Positions 25,057 through 32,725 of a DNA stretch of 64,000 bases are shown here, in pieces. Each line of letters begins with the position of its first letter. Within the stretch, counting starts at the first letter, position 1. The stretch is taken from contig NZ_BNCD01000017.1 of assembly GCF_014656295.1 (NCBI RefSeq), positions 62,001-126,000 of the forward strand. Reading direction: 5' to 3'. The stretch is from Streptomyces sulfonofaciens. GTDB taxonomy: Bacteria > Actinomycetota > Actinomycetes > Streptomycetales > Streptomycetaceae. Under the pieces are notes generated by a model, which was not told the origin of the DNA, made no database searches, and saw only the letters and a program-made list of their open reading frames with translations. The position numbers and the translations under genes were made by a program.

Positions 25057-25602
25057 TCAGGCCCCCGCGGCCTCCCGCAGCCGTCCGAACTCCTCCGCCA
25101 TCGTCGCCGCCGTCCAATGGGCGTTGAGGCCACTGGGGTTAGGGAGTACCCAGACACGGGTGGTGCCGATGGTGGACTCCTGCGGGCCGATGACGGCGCG
25201 CCGGTCGCCGAAGGCGGTGCGGTAGGCGGTTATGCCGGCCACCGCGAGCCAGGCGGGACGCAGCCGGACGACCTTCTCGGCGAGGAGCCGGCCGCCCTCG
25301 CGGTACTCCTCGTCGGTGAGCTCGTCGGCGCGGGCCGTGGCCCTCGCCACCACGTTGGTGATGCCGATGCCGTGGCCGAGCAGTTCGTGCTGCTCGGACG
25401 GGTGGTACTGGCGCGGTGTGAAGCCTGACAGGTGCAGCACCGGCCAGAAGCGGTTGCCGGGACGGCCGAAGTGGTGGCCCGTCGCCGCCGTCCAGAGCCC
25501 GGGGTTGATCCCGCAGAAGAGCACCCGAAGGCCCTCCGCGGCCACATCGGGCACCAGACGGTCGCGCGCGGCCTCCAGCTCTGCGGGGGTGAAACGCGGC
25601 AC
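25057..25602 (-). CDS. mug: G/U mismatch-specific DNA glycosylase
   Basis: 181 residues of the Mug/TDG branch of the uracil-DNA glycosylase superfamily, which removes uracil or thymine mispaired with G. Motif 1 is CGINPGLWTAATGHHFGRPG, containing the GINPG motif with Asn, followed by NRFWPVLHLSGF. Motif 2 is VLPNPSGLNAHW, equivalent to the NPSGLN loop of Mug. The gene starts 14 bases after purB on the same strand, so it is probably co-transcribed with it. Length is standard for actinobacterial Mug. Confidence 0.93.
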   Translation of the reverse strand: MPRFTPAELEAARDRLVPDVAAEGLRVLFCGINPGLWTAATGHHFGRPGNRFWPVLHLSGFTPRQYHPSEQHELLGHGIGITNVVARATARADELTDEEYREGGRLLAEKVVRLRPAWLAVAGITAYRTAFGDRRAVIGPQESTIGTTRVWVLPNPSGLNAHWTAATMAEEFGRLREAAGA

Positions 25603-25616
25603 GGTCGGGCCCCCGG

Positions 25617-27086
25617 TCAGAGGATGGCGCCGGGCGCGTACCCGGCGGCCTGCGGGTGCTTCCCGACCACGGCGTCGATGCGCGCCACCACCGCCGCGAC
25701 CTGGTCCGCCGCCGCGCCGGTGAAGGACAGCCGGTCTGCCATCAGGGCGTCGAGCTGCGCCCGGTCCAGCGGGATGCGCTCGTCCGCGGCGAGCCTGTCC
25801 AGCAGGTCGTTGCGCTCCGCGCCGCGTTCGCGCATCGCCAGCGCGCAGGCCACGGCGTGCTCCTTGATGGCCTCGTGCGCCACCTCGCGGCCCACCCCCG
25901 CGCGCACGGCGCCCATCAGCACCTTCGTCGTCGCCAGGAACGGCAGGTAGCGGTCCAGCTCACGGGCGACCACTGCCGGGAAGGCGCCGAACTCGTCCAG
26001 CACCGTCAGGAACGTCTCCAGCAGACCGTCCAGCGCGAAGAACGCGTCCGGCAGGGCCACCCGCCGTACGACGGAGCACGAGACGTCGCCCTCGTTCCAC
26101 TGGTCGCCGGCCAGCTCGCCCGTCATGGAGGCGTAGCCGCGCAGGACCACCATGAGGCCGTTGACCCGCTCGCAGGACCGGGTGTTCATCTTGTGCGGCA
26201 TGGCCGAGGAGCCCACCTGCCCGGGCTTGAACCCCTCGGTGACCAGTTCCTGGCCCGCCATCAGGCGGATCGTCCTGGCCAGCGACGACGGCGCCGCGGC
26301 GAGCTGGACCAGGGACGTGACCACCTCGTAGTCGAGGGAGCGCGGATAGACCTGCCCGACCGAGTCGAACGCCTGTGCGAACCCCAGATGACCTGCGATC
26401 CGGCGCTCCAGCTCGGCCAGCTTCGCCGCGTCCCCGCCCAGCAGGTCCAGCATGTCCTGGGCGGTGCCGACCGGGCCCTTGACGCCGCGCAGCGGGTAGC
26501 GGGCCAGCAGGTCCTCCAGGCGGCCGTAGGCCACCAGCAGTTCGTCGGCGGCGGTCGCGAAGCGCTTGCCCAAGGTGGTGGCCTGTGCGGCGACGTTGTG
26601 CGAACGGCCCGCCATGACCAGCTCGGCGTGCTCGCCCGCCAGCTTCCCGAGCCGGGCCAGCACCGCCACCGCCCGGTCCCTGACCAGTTCGAGCGAACGG
26701 CGGATCTGCAGTTGCTCGACGTTCTCCGTGAGGTCGCGTGAGGTCATGCCCTTGTGGACCTGCTCGTGGCCGGCCAGGGCGTTGAACTCCTCGATCCTGG
26801 CCTTCACGTCATGCCGGGTGACCCGCTCGCGCTCCGCGATGGAGGCCAGGTCGACCCGGTCCAGCACGAGCTCGTATGCGCTGAGCGCGTCCTGCGGCAC
26901 CTCGATGCCGAGGTCCTTCTGGGCCCGCAGCACCGCGAGCCACAGCCTGCGCTCCAGCCGCACCTTCTCCTCGGGGGACCAGAGGGCGGCAAGCTCGGCG
27001 GAGGCGTAGCGGCCGGCCAGGACGTTGGGGATGACGGGCTTGACGCCGGCGGGGACGGAGGACGCGGAGGGTGCGGAAGAAGTCAC
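25617..27086 (-). CDS. purB: Adenylosuccinate lyase
   Basis: 489 residues. Catalyses two fumarate eliminations in purine synthesis (SAICAR to AICAR, adenylosuccinate to AMP). The fumarase-superfamily signature GSSAMPHKMNTRSCERVNGL lies at about residues 283-302, with the mobile catalytic Ser in SSAMPHK. MTSRDLTENVEQLQIRRS and AGRSHNVAAQATTLGKRFAT, containing the catalytic His region, are conserved. The start is GTG 27086, giving a 16-residue Ser/Pro leader before VIPNVLAGRYASAELAALW. Upstream gene of a two-gene unit with mug. Confidence 0.96.
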   Translation of the reverse strand: MTSSAPSASSVPAGVKPVIPNVLAGRYASAELAALWSPEEKVRLERRLWLAVLRAQKDLGIEVPQDALSAYELVLDRVDLASIAERERVTRHDVKARIEEFNALAGHEQVHKGMTSRDLTENVEQLQIRRSLELVRDRAVAVLARLGKLAGEHAELVMAGRSHNVAAQATTLGKRFATAADELLVAYGRLEDLLARYPLRGVKGPVGTAQDMLDLLGGDAAKLAELERRIAGHLGFAQAFDSVGQVYPRSLDYEVVTSLVQLAAAPSSLARTIRLMAGQELVTEGFKPGQVGSSAMPHKMNTRSCERVNGLMVVLRGYASMTGELAGDQWNEGDVSCSVVRRVALPDAFFALDGLLETFLTVLDEFGAFPAVVARELDRYLPFLATTKVLMGAVRAGVGREVAHEAIKEHAVACALAMRERGAERNDLLDRLAADERIPLDRAQLDALMADRLSFTGAAADQVAAVVARIDAVVGKHPQAAGYAPGAIL

Positions 27087-27134
27087 GTGGACCGATTCTA
27101 GTGGCGGTCCGTGCAGGCCGGTGACGCCGCCGGG

Positions 27135-27911
27135 TCAGGCTCCGCCCTCGTAGGGCAGCAGCTCGGGGCGCTTGGGCGGCCGCCCGTCGCCCGACGAGCG
27201 GCCCGTGAGCCGGCGGCCGATCCAGGGCAGCAGATGCTGCCGGGTGAACCTCAGGTCCGCGGTCCGCCGTGCCGCCCAGCCGGTCCGCACCGCCGGGGGC
27301 AGCCCGGCCCGCCAGTCACTCCGGGCCTGGTGGCCGAGGGCCTGCCACACCGCCTCCGCCACCCGCTCGTGGCCCTCGCCCGTCAGGTGCAGCCGGTCCA
27401 CGTCCCACATCCGCGGGTCGCCCAGCACGGGAGCCCCGAAGAGGTCGACGACGATCGCGCCGTGCCGGGCGGCCAGCTCGTCTATGCAGGCGAACAGTGC
27501 CTCCACACGGGGCCGCACCCGTTCGAGGACGGGCCCCTGGCGGCCCGGGCTGCGCATCAGCACCAGCCGTCCGCAGGACGGCGCCAGCTTCTCGACGGCC
27601 TCCTCCAGGAGCCCGCGCACCCGCCCCATGTCGCACCGCGGCCGCAGCGCGTCGTTGAGCCCGCCGACCAGGGTGACCACGTCCGCCTGCATGGCGACCG
27701 CCGCTCCCACCTGCTCGTCGACGATCTGGCCGATCAGCTTGCCGCGCACGGCGAGGTTGGCGTACCGGAAACCGGGGGTGCGGGCGGCCATCCGCGCGGC
27801 GAGGAGATCCGCCCAACCGCGGTACGAACCGTCGGGCAGCAGGTCCGACATGCCTTCGGTGAAGCTGTCGCCGAGCGCGACCAGACTCGTGTATTGGGCA
27901 TTCTTCTGCAT
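27135..27911 (-). CDS. SGNH/GDSL-family hydrolase
   Basis: About 258 residues. Block I GDSFTEGMSDLLPDG has the nucleophile Ser. Gly is in block II (RGKLIGQIVDEQVGAAV). Asn is in block III VVTLVGGLNDALRP. The DxxH pair in block V is WDVDRLHLTGEGHERVA. No signal peptide, so it probably acts in the cytoplasm as an esterase or acyl hydrolase of unknown substrate. ATG 27911 (MQKNAQYTSLVALGDSFTEG) places block I near the N-terminus, as expected. An upstream in-frame start (28043) would add a Pro/Ala-rich stretch. Confidence 0.88.
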   Translation of the reverse strand: MQKNAQYTSLVALGDSFTEGMSDLLPDGSYRGWADLLAARMAARTPGFRYANLAVRGKLIGQIVDEQVGAAVAMQADVVTLVGGLNDALRPRCDMGRVRGLLEEAVEKLAPSCGRLVLMRSPGRQGPVLERVRPRVEALFACIDELAARHGAIVVDLFGAPVLGDPRMWDVDRLHLTGEGHERVAEAVWQALGHQARSDWRAGLPPAVRTGWAARRTADLRFTRQHLLPWIGRRLTGRSSGDGRPPKRPELLPYEGGA

Positions 27912-28182
27912 GGCGACGAGATCGTACCGCGGCGAGGACACCTGGGCAGACGTCCGAGGAGCCGGTCCGCGCGGTCCGGGACCGTACGGGGGCGCCGTGG
28001 CAGCGGAGGGGGCGGGTACCGCCGCCGCGGGGAAGCGGGCCACCGCCCCCGCAGGGACCGGATCGCCGCCCCGCAGGCTCCGGGGCGCGCGCCGGACCCC
28101 GCGGGAGGCCGCGTACCGCCCGCCTCCCGTGACCTCCCGTGACCTTCCGTGACCTTCCGAGGCGGCTCGCGGGGGCCGCCGG

Positions 28183-29196
28183 TCACACCGGCGCGCCGAA
28201 CAGCTCCCGGAGCACGTCCTCCATGGTGACCAGGCCCGCCAGCCTGCCGTCCGCGCCGCGCACCGCCGCGATATGGGTGCGGCTGCGCCGCATCGCCGTC
28301 AGGGCGTCGTCCAGGGGGGCGGCCTCCCGCACCTGGGTGATGGAGCGCATCTCGTCGGCCCGGAACGGCTCGTTCCGGGGCATGGCGTCCAGCGCGTCCT
28401 TCACGTGCAGATAGCCGGCGATCCGGCGGTTGGCGTCCACCACGGGGAAGCGGGAGAAGCCCGTCTCGGCCGCCAGCCGCTCCAGCTCCTCCGGGGTGAT
28501 TCCCACGCGTGCGTAGACCACCCGCTCCAGCGGCAGCAGCACGTCCCGCACGGTGAGGCGGCCCAGTTCCAGCGCGTCGTGCAGCCGCTCCTGCGCACGG
28601 TCGTCGAGCAGTCCCGCGTCCCCGGCGTCCCGCACCAACCGCGCAAGGCCGGCGTCCGAGATCGTCGCGGCCACCTCGCCGCGCACCTCCACCCGCAGCA
28701 GCTTGAGCACGGCGTTGGCCAGCGCGTTCACGCCGAAGATCACCGGACGCAGGGCACGGGCGATGGCGACCAGCGGCGGGCCGAGCAGCAGGGCGCTGCG
28801 CACCGGCTCGGCCAGCGCGATGTTCTTGGGGATCATCTCGCCCAGCAGCATGTGCAGATAGGTGGCCGCGACCAGCGCGATGACGAAGGAGATCGGGTGC
28901 ACCAGGCCGTGCGCGAGGCCCACCGCGTCGAAGAGCGGCTCCACCAGGTGCGCGATGGCCGGCTCCGCGACCACGCCCAGGACCAGGGTGCACAGCGTGA
29001 TGCCGAGCTGGGCCGCCGCCATCAGGGCCGAGACGTGTTCGAGGCCCCACAGCACGCTGCGGGCCCGCCGGTCGCCGGCCCGCGCCCTGGGCTCGATCTG
29101 GCTGCGGCGCACCGAGACCAGGGCGAACTCGCCGCCCACGAAGAAGGCGTTGGCGACGAGCGTCGCCAGGCCGATCAGGAGTTCGAGGACGGTCAC
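28183..29196 (-). CDS. CNNM/TlyC-type membrane protein with CBS domains (second of pair)
   Basis: 337 residues. The DUF21 (CNNM) transmembrane domain covers about 1-190: ELLIGLATLVANAFFVGGEF, ALVSVRRSQIE, AAAQLGITLCTLVLGVVAEP and LLGEMIPKNIALAEP. Two CBS domains follow (about 205-335: VRDVLLPLERVVYARVGITP, FSRFPVVDANRRIAGYLHVK, HIAAVRGADGRLAGLVTMED). It lacks the C-terminal CorC/HlyC domain present in its upstream partner, so the pair are paralogues of different length. The family is linked to Mg2+/Co2+ homeostasis; the hemolysin label is historical. GTG 29196 overlaps the stop of the preceding gene (GTGA). Confidence 0.92.
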   Translation of the reverse strand: MTVLELLIGLATLVANAFFVGGEFALVSVRRSQIEPRARAGDRRARSVLWGLEHVSALMAAAQLGITLCTLVLGVVAEPAIAHLVEPLFDAVGLAHGLVHPISFVIALVAATYLHMLLGEMIPKNIALAEPVRSALLLGPPLVAIARALRPVIFGVNALANAVLKLLRVEVRGEVAATISDAGLARLVRDAGDAGLLDDRAQERLHDALELGRLTVRDVLLPLERVVYARVGITPEELERLAAETGFSRFPVVDANRRIAGYLHVKDALDAMPRNEPFRADEMRSITQVREAAPLDDALTAMRRSRTHIAAVRGADGRLAGLVTMEDVLRELFGAPV

Positions 29197-30800
29197 GGGG
29201 CGCTCCCACCGGTGCCGTTCTCCCCGGTGCTGTTCTCCTCGGTGTCGGGCTCCCCGGTGCCGTTCTCCCCGGTATCGGGCTCTCCGGGGCCGTTCCCGTC
29301 GCCGTGGCGCGCGCGCCGCCCACGTGTACGGCCGTGGTCGCCTCGTCCGTCGTGGCCGCCGTCGTGGCCGCCGCGTCCGCCGCCGTTGCCGCCGGCCTCG
29401 CCGCGGTGGCCGGTGCCGCCCCGGTCGTGGTCACCGCCTCGGCCGCGACCGGGGTGCAGGTCGGCCCGGGTGCTCCCGTAGTCGCCGTCACGCCGCCCGG
29501 GCGGTGCGTGCAGCAGGACCCGTGCCGCGCGGTGGCCCGCTGCGTCCACCACCTCCAGGCGCCAGCCCTCGACCTCCACCGAGTCGCCGGGCGACGGGAT
29601 CCGGCCGAGTGCCGTCGCGATCAGGCCGGCAAGCGTCTCGTACGGCCCCTCCGGGATGTGCAGGCCGATCCGCTCCAGGCGGTCGGTGCGGGCGGCGCCG
29701 TCCGCCGCGTACAGCGGGCGCCCCTCCGCGTCCCGCCCGCTGCGGGCCAGGTCGGGAGCCTCGTGCGGATCGTGCTCGTCGCGTACCTGGCCGACCACCT
29801 CCTCCACGATGTCCTCCAGGGTGGCAACCCCGGCGGTGCCCCCGTACTCGTCGATGACGACCGCCATCGTGCGGCGGGTGGACAGCCGGTCGAGCAGCCG
29901 GTCGACGGTGAGCGTCTCGGGCACCAGCAGCGGCTCGCGGATCAGCTCCGTGACCGCGGTGTTCGGCCTGTGTTCCGCCGGCACGGCCAGGACGTCCTTG
30001 ATGTGCACCACGCCGATCACGGTGTCGAGGCTGTCGCGGTAGACGGGGAAGCGGGACAGTCCGGTGGCTCGGGTCGCGTTGGCCACGTCCTCGCAGGTCG
30101 CCAGGGCCTCCAGTGCCATCACCTGCACCCGGGGAGTCATGACGTTCTCGGCGGTCAGTTCCGCCAGGTTGAGGGTGCGCACGAACAGCTCGGCCGTGTC
30201 CGCCTCCAGGGCGCCCTGGCGTGCGGAGTGCTCGGCGAGCGCGATGAGCTCCTGGGGGCTGCGCGCCGAGGCCAGTTCCTCCGCGGGCTCCAGCCCGAGG
30301 CGGCGTACCGCGCGGTTGGCCGTGTTGTTCAGGTGCGCGATGAACGGCCGGAATGCGGTGCTGAACCAGCGCTGCGGGGTGGCCACCCGGCGCGCCACGG
30401 CCAGCGGTGAGGAGATCGCCCAGTTCTTCGGCACCAGCTCGCCGACGATCATCAGGAAGACGGTCGACAACGCCGTGCCCAGCACCAGCGCGGCCGAGGA
30501 AGCGGTGCTGTGGGAGATGCCGAGGTCCCGCAGCGGGCCGGTGATCAGCTTGGCGACGGACCCCTCGGAGAGCATGCCCACCACCAGGTTGGTGACCGTG
30601 ATCCCGAGCTGCGCGCCGGACAACTGGAAGGTCAGTTGCCGCACCGCCCGCAGTGCGCCACGGCTGCCGCGCACGCCCCGTTCCACGGCCTCTTCGAGCT
30701 CGCTGCGCTCGACCGTGGTGAGGGAGAACTCCGCCGCGACGAAGGCGCCGCAGGCCAGCGAGAGCAGCACCGCCACCAGGAGCAGGAGCACTTCGGTCAT
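29193..30800 (-). CDS. CNNM/TlyC-type membrane protein with CBS pair, CorC domain and repetitive tail
   Basis: 535 residues. The DUF21 transmembrane domain comes first (EVLLLLVAVLLSLACGAFVA, AAEFSLTTVERSELE, LSGAQLGITVTNLVVGMLSE, VGELVPKNWAIS), then CBS domains (ENVMTPRVQVMALE, LSRFPVYRDSLDTVIGVVHI, MAVVIDEYGGTAGVATLEDI). A CorC/HlyC domain (GPYETLAGLIATALGRIPSP, GDSVEVEGWRLEVVDAAGHR) ends near residue 420. The last ~95 residues are a hydrophilic Gly/His/Asp/Arg tail ending in GEPDTGENGTGEPDTEENST repeats, atypical for the family. ATG 30800 follows GGAGGT. Co-translated with the shorter paralogue downstream; probably divalent-cation transport or sensing. Confidence 0.9.
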   Translation of the reverse strand: MTEVLLLLVAVLLSLACGAFVAAEFSLTTVERSELEEAVERGVRGSRGALRAVRQLTFQLSGAQLGITVTNLVVGMLSEGSVAKLITGPLRDLGISHSTASSAALVLGTALSTVFLMIVGELVPKNWAISSPLAVARRVATPQRWFSTAFRPFIAHLNNTANRAVRRLGLEPAEELASARSPQELIALAEHSARQGALEADTAELFVRTLNLAELTAENVMTPRVQVMALEALATCEDVANATRATGLSRFPVYRDSLDTVIGVVHIKDVLAVPAEHRPNTAVTELIREPLLVPETLTVDRLLDRLSTRRTMAVVIDEYGGTAGVATLEDIVEEVVGQVRDEHDPHEAPDLARSGRDAEGRPLYAADGAARTDRLERIGLHIPEGPYETLAGLIATALGRIPSPGDSVEVEGWRLEVVDAAGHRAARVLLHAPPGRRDGDYGSTRADLHPGRGRGGDHDRGGTGHRGEAGGNGGGRGGHDGGHDGRGDHGRTRGRRARHGDGNGPGEPDTGENGTGEPDTEENSTGENGTGGSAP

Positions 30801-31331
30801 CGGGTCACCTCCGTCCCCTCCCGGGGCAGGCTCGTGGCGGCCGCGCGACCTGACTGGCGGAGCGGGCAGCGGGGGCTGGGGAGGCGGCGTGGGCGTGGGG
30901 GATGGGCAGATTCGCCCATGGGGGGAGGCCGACACCTTTCATGGGGTACGGATGTCCAGCCATGGTAGAGAAACGCACGGGCCCGGGGTGCGCGCGCCGC
31001 ACCGGCGGAGAGGTACCGGCGCCGTTCGGTGCCGGCCGGGCCGCGAGCGAGGGCAGTACGGACTTCCCGCCCCCGCCGGGGAGGACGTGACACGTGCCGC
31101 CGACGGACGAAGAACACGAAGAACACGAAGAACACGAAGAACACGAAGAAGACGGACAGGACGAAGAAGACGGACAGGACGAAGAGGGCGTGACACGTGC
31201 CGTCGGGACGAACGGAGAAGGCGCGGCCGCCCGCCGGCGAACCCGGCGGGCGGCCGGGTGGGCGTCGGCCGGTCCAGCCGCGGTGCAGGGTGGGCGGCGG
31301 GAGCGGATACCCCGGACGGGTGCAGGCCCTC
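30801..31331. other. Intergenic region with tandem repeats, no confident gene
   Basis: About 530 bases. It contains the tandem repeat block at 31109-31180 and two copies of GTGACACGTGCCG flanking it (about 31087 and 31190), each with a CACGTG palindrome. An open frame from GTG 31094 would encode an EEHEEHEEH... leader plus Arg-rich sequence. I do not accept it as a gene because nearly all of it is repeat or composition-driven. Otherwise unannotatable. Confidence 0.5.
31109..31180 (+). repeat. Compound tandem repeat: 4 x 9 bp then 2 x 18 bp
   Basis: GAAGAACAC repeats four times (31109-31144), followed by two copies of an 18-base unit starting GAAGAAGACGG (31145-31162, 31163-31180). All copies are exact. 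This purine-rich strand is conspicuous in otherwise GC-rich DNA and is probably a recent slippage product. Confidence 0.85.
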
Positions 31332-31360
31332 TTGCACTGCTAGCGCTGGAGCGCTAGCTT
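31332..31360 (+). promoter_or_regulatory. Leaderless promoter with palindromic operator for the toxin-antitoxin pair
   Basis: -35 TTGCAC (31332-31337), 17-base spacer and -10 TAGCTT (31355-31360) place transcription start about 7 bases on, at or next to the antitoxin ATG (31368). No Shine-Dalgarno is present. The perfect palindrome GCTAGCGCTGGAGCGCTAGC (31339-31358) fills the spacer, an ideal site for autorepression by the RHH antitoxin. Confidence 0.7.
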
Positions 31361-31367
31361 TCTTCCC

Positions 31368-31595
31368 ATGGCGAAGACCCAGCTCAATGTGCGGGTGGAC
31401 GAGGACACCGCCCGGGCGGCCCGCGAGCGCGCGCTGGCCCGCGGTATGAGTGTCAACCGCTACATCGAGGAACTCGTCAGAGCGGACGCCGGCGAGGTCG
31501 GGCAGACCTTCGTGGAGGCGGCCGCCGACTTCATGAAGCAGTACGGGTCCGTATTCGCCGAGGAGTTCGGCGCGGAGCGCGAAGGCCGTCGTTGA
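31368..31595 (+). CDS. Ribbon-helix-helix antitoxin
   Basis: 75 residues. The N-terminal ribbon-helix-helix is TQLNVRVDEDTARAARERAL, then ARGMSVNRYIEELVRADAGE (about 4-42). The C-terminal helix FVEAAADFMKQYGSVFAEEF probably wraps the toxin. It sits directly before a Fic-like toxin gene with overlapping stop/start (TTGA). The promoter spacer carries a palindrome and the mRNA is predicted to be leaderless. Role: neutralise the toxin and repress the operon (family knowledge plus context). Confidence 0.88.
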   Translation: MAKTQLNVRVDEDTARAARERALARGMSVNRYIEELVRADAGEVGQTFVEAAADFMKQYGSVFAEEFGAEREGRR

Positions 31596-31963
31596 ACCTG
31601 CACATCGATCTCGCCTGGCTCCTGATGATCGCCGAACAGAAGACGCCCGGAGATCCCCAGGTCACCGACTGGGGTGCGCTGGTCGCCGCCGTCAGCAGGC
31701 ATGAAGCGAACATATTCGGCATCCCGGTGTACGACACCCCGCACACCAGGGCGGCCGCCCTGCTCCAGCTCCTGCTGCACGTCCCGGCGCTGGAGCGCTC
31801 CAACGCGATGTTCGCGTCCGCCGTGGCCTACGCCTACCTGGTCGCCAGCGGAGCGAAGGTCGTCACCTCTCCGGAGCAGGTGCGTTCCCTGGCGCGACTG
31901 GTCAAGGACGGCACGGCGAGCGTGCACGAGATCGCGCGGGAACTGCGCCAGTGGAGCCTGTGA
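31592..31963 (+). CDS. Fic/Doc-like toxin with degenerate motif
   Basis: 123 residues. The TTG start overlaps the antitoxin stop. The fold pattern follows Doc: the helix LQLLLHVPALERSNAMFASA aligns with the Fic/Doc motif HxFx(D/E)(G/A)N(K/R). His and Asn are retained but the phosphate-binding GN(K)R context is replaced by ERSNAMF. LVASGAKVVTSPEQVRSLAR follows. Fic/Doc enzymes transfer AMP or phosphate to targets such as EF-Tu; whether this altered motif is catalytic is unclear. Streptomycetes share this exact variant, so it is a family trait rather than decay. Confidence 0.85.
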   Translation: MNLHIDLAWLLMIAEQKTPGDPQVTDWGALVAAVSRHEANIFGIPVYDTPHTRAAALLQLLLHVPALERSNAMFASAVAYAYLVASGAKVVTSPEQVRSLARLVKDGTASVHEIARELRQWSL

Positions 31964-31996
31964 CCGTGCAGCGGCCCGCCCCCGGCCGGGGCGCCG

Positions 31997-32725
31997 TCAC
32001 GCCGGGGTGCCGGCCGCGTACCGTGCCCTGAACCCCGCCGCGTCCCAACTGCCGCCCAGCCGGGGCGCCAGCCAGTTGCCCGCCCCGGCGCGGAAGGCGT
32101 CCGGGGTCAGCGCCGCGGCCCGCTCGGGCAGGGCGCCGAGCAGCGGGGCGCCCGCGACATCCGGCAGGTCGACCAGGTTGCACCGCTCGGCGAGGCCCGG
32201 GTCGCTCGGCCAGCTACCGATCACCACGCCGAGCTGCGCCAGGCCGCGGGTCCGCAGCGCCTCCGCCGTGAGCGTCACCGCGTTGAGCGTGCCGAGCCCG
32301 GGCGCGGCCACCACGAGGACCTCGGCCGCCAGCTCGCGTGCCGCATCCGCCAGCGTGGCCCCGTCGGCGTCGAACCGCACCAGCAGGCCCCCCGCGCCCT
32401 CCACCAGGACCAGGTCGTGGTCCGCGGCCAGCTTCCCGGCCGCCTCGGCCACGTCCCGCGCGGACACGGGTGCCAGGCCGGCGCGCAGCGCCGCCGTCGC
32501 GGGCGACAGCGGCTCGGGGAAGCGGGCGAGTTCCACCGCCGTGAGCGCTCCCGCGAGCCGGACCACCTCGTCGGCGTCGCCGGGCTCGCCGGGCGCCACA
32601 CCGGTCTGCGCCGGCTTGAGCACCGCGACGGACCGCCCCGCCGCCCTGGCGACGGCCGCCAGTGCAGCCGTCGTCACCGTCTTGCCGATCTCCGTACCCG
32701 TCCCGGTGACCACCACGACCGTCAT
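31997..32725 (-). CDS. bioD: Dethiobiotin synthetase
   Basis: 242 residues. ATP-dependent carboxylation/ring closure of 7,8-diaminopelargonic acid to dethiobiotin. The P-loop is VTGTGTEIGKTVTTAAL (about 6-22). The catalytic Lys region is VAVLKPAQTG, the Mg-binding Glu is in VLVEGAGGLLV, and LGTLNAVTLTAEALR is typical. ATG 32725 overlaps the bioA stop (ATGA), so translation is coupled. Last gene of the leftward bioB-bioA-bioD operon. Confidence 0.95.
   Translation of the reverse strand: MTVVVVTGTGTEIGKTVTTAALAAVARAAGRSVAVLKPAQTGVAPGEPGDADEVVRLAGALTAVELARFPEPLSPATAALRAGLAPVSARDVAEAAGKLAADHDLVLVEGAGGLLVRFDADGATLADAARELAAEVLVVAAPGLGTLNAVTLTAEALRTRGLAQLGVVIGSWPSDPGLAERCNLVDLPDVAGAPLLGALPERAAALTPDAFRAGAGNWLAPRLGGSWDAAGFRARYAAGTPA

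Noticed and set aside
31094..31357. Open frame starting GTG 31094 encoding an acidic EEHEEHEEH leader
   Set aside because: Almost the entire acidic part is the tandem repeat and the rest is composition-driven Arg/Ala/Gly; it also runs into the toxin-antitoxin promoter and has no clear ribosome site.
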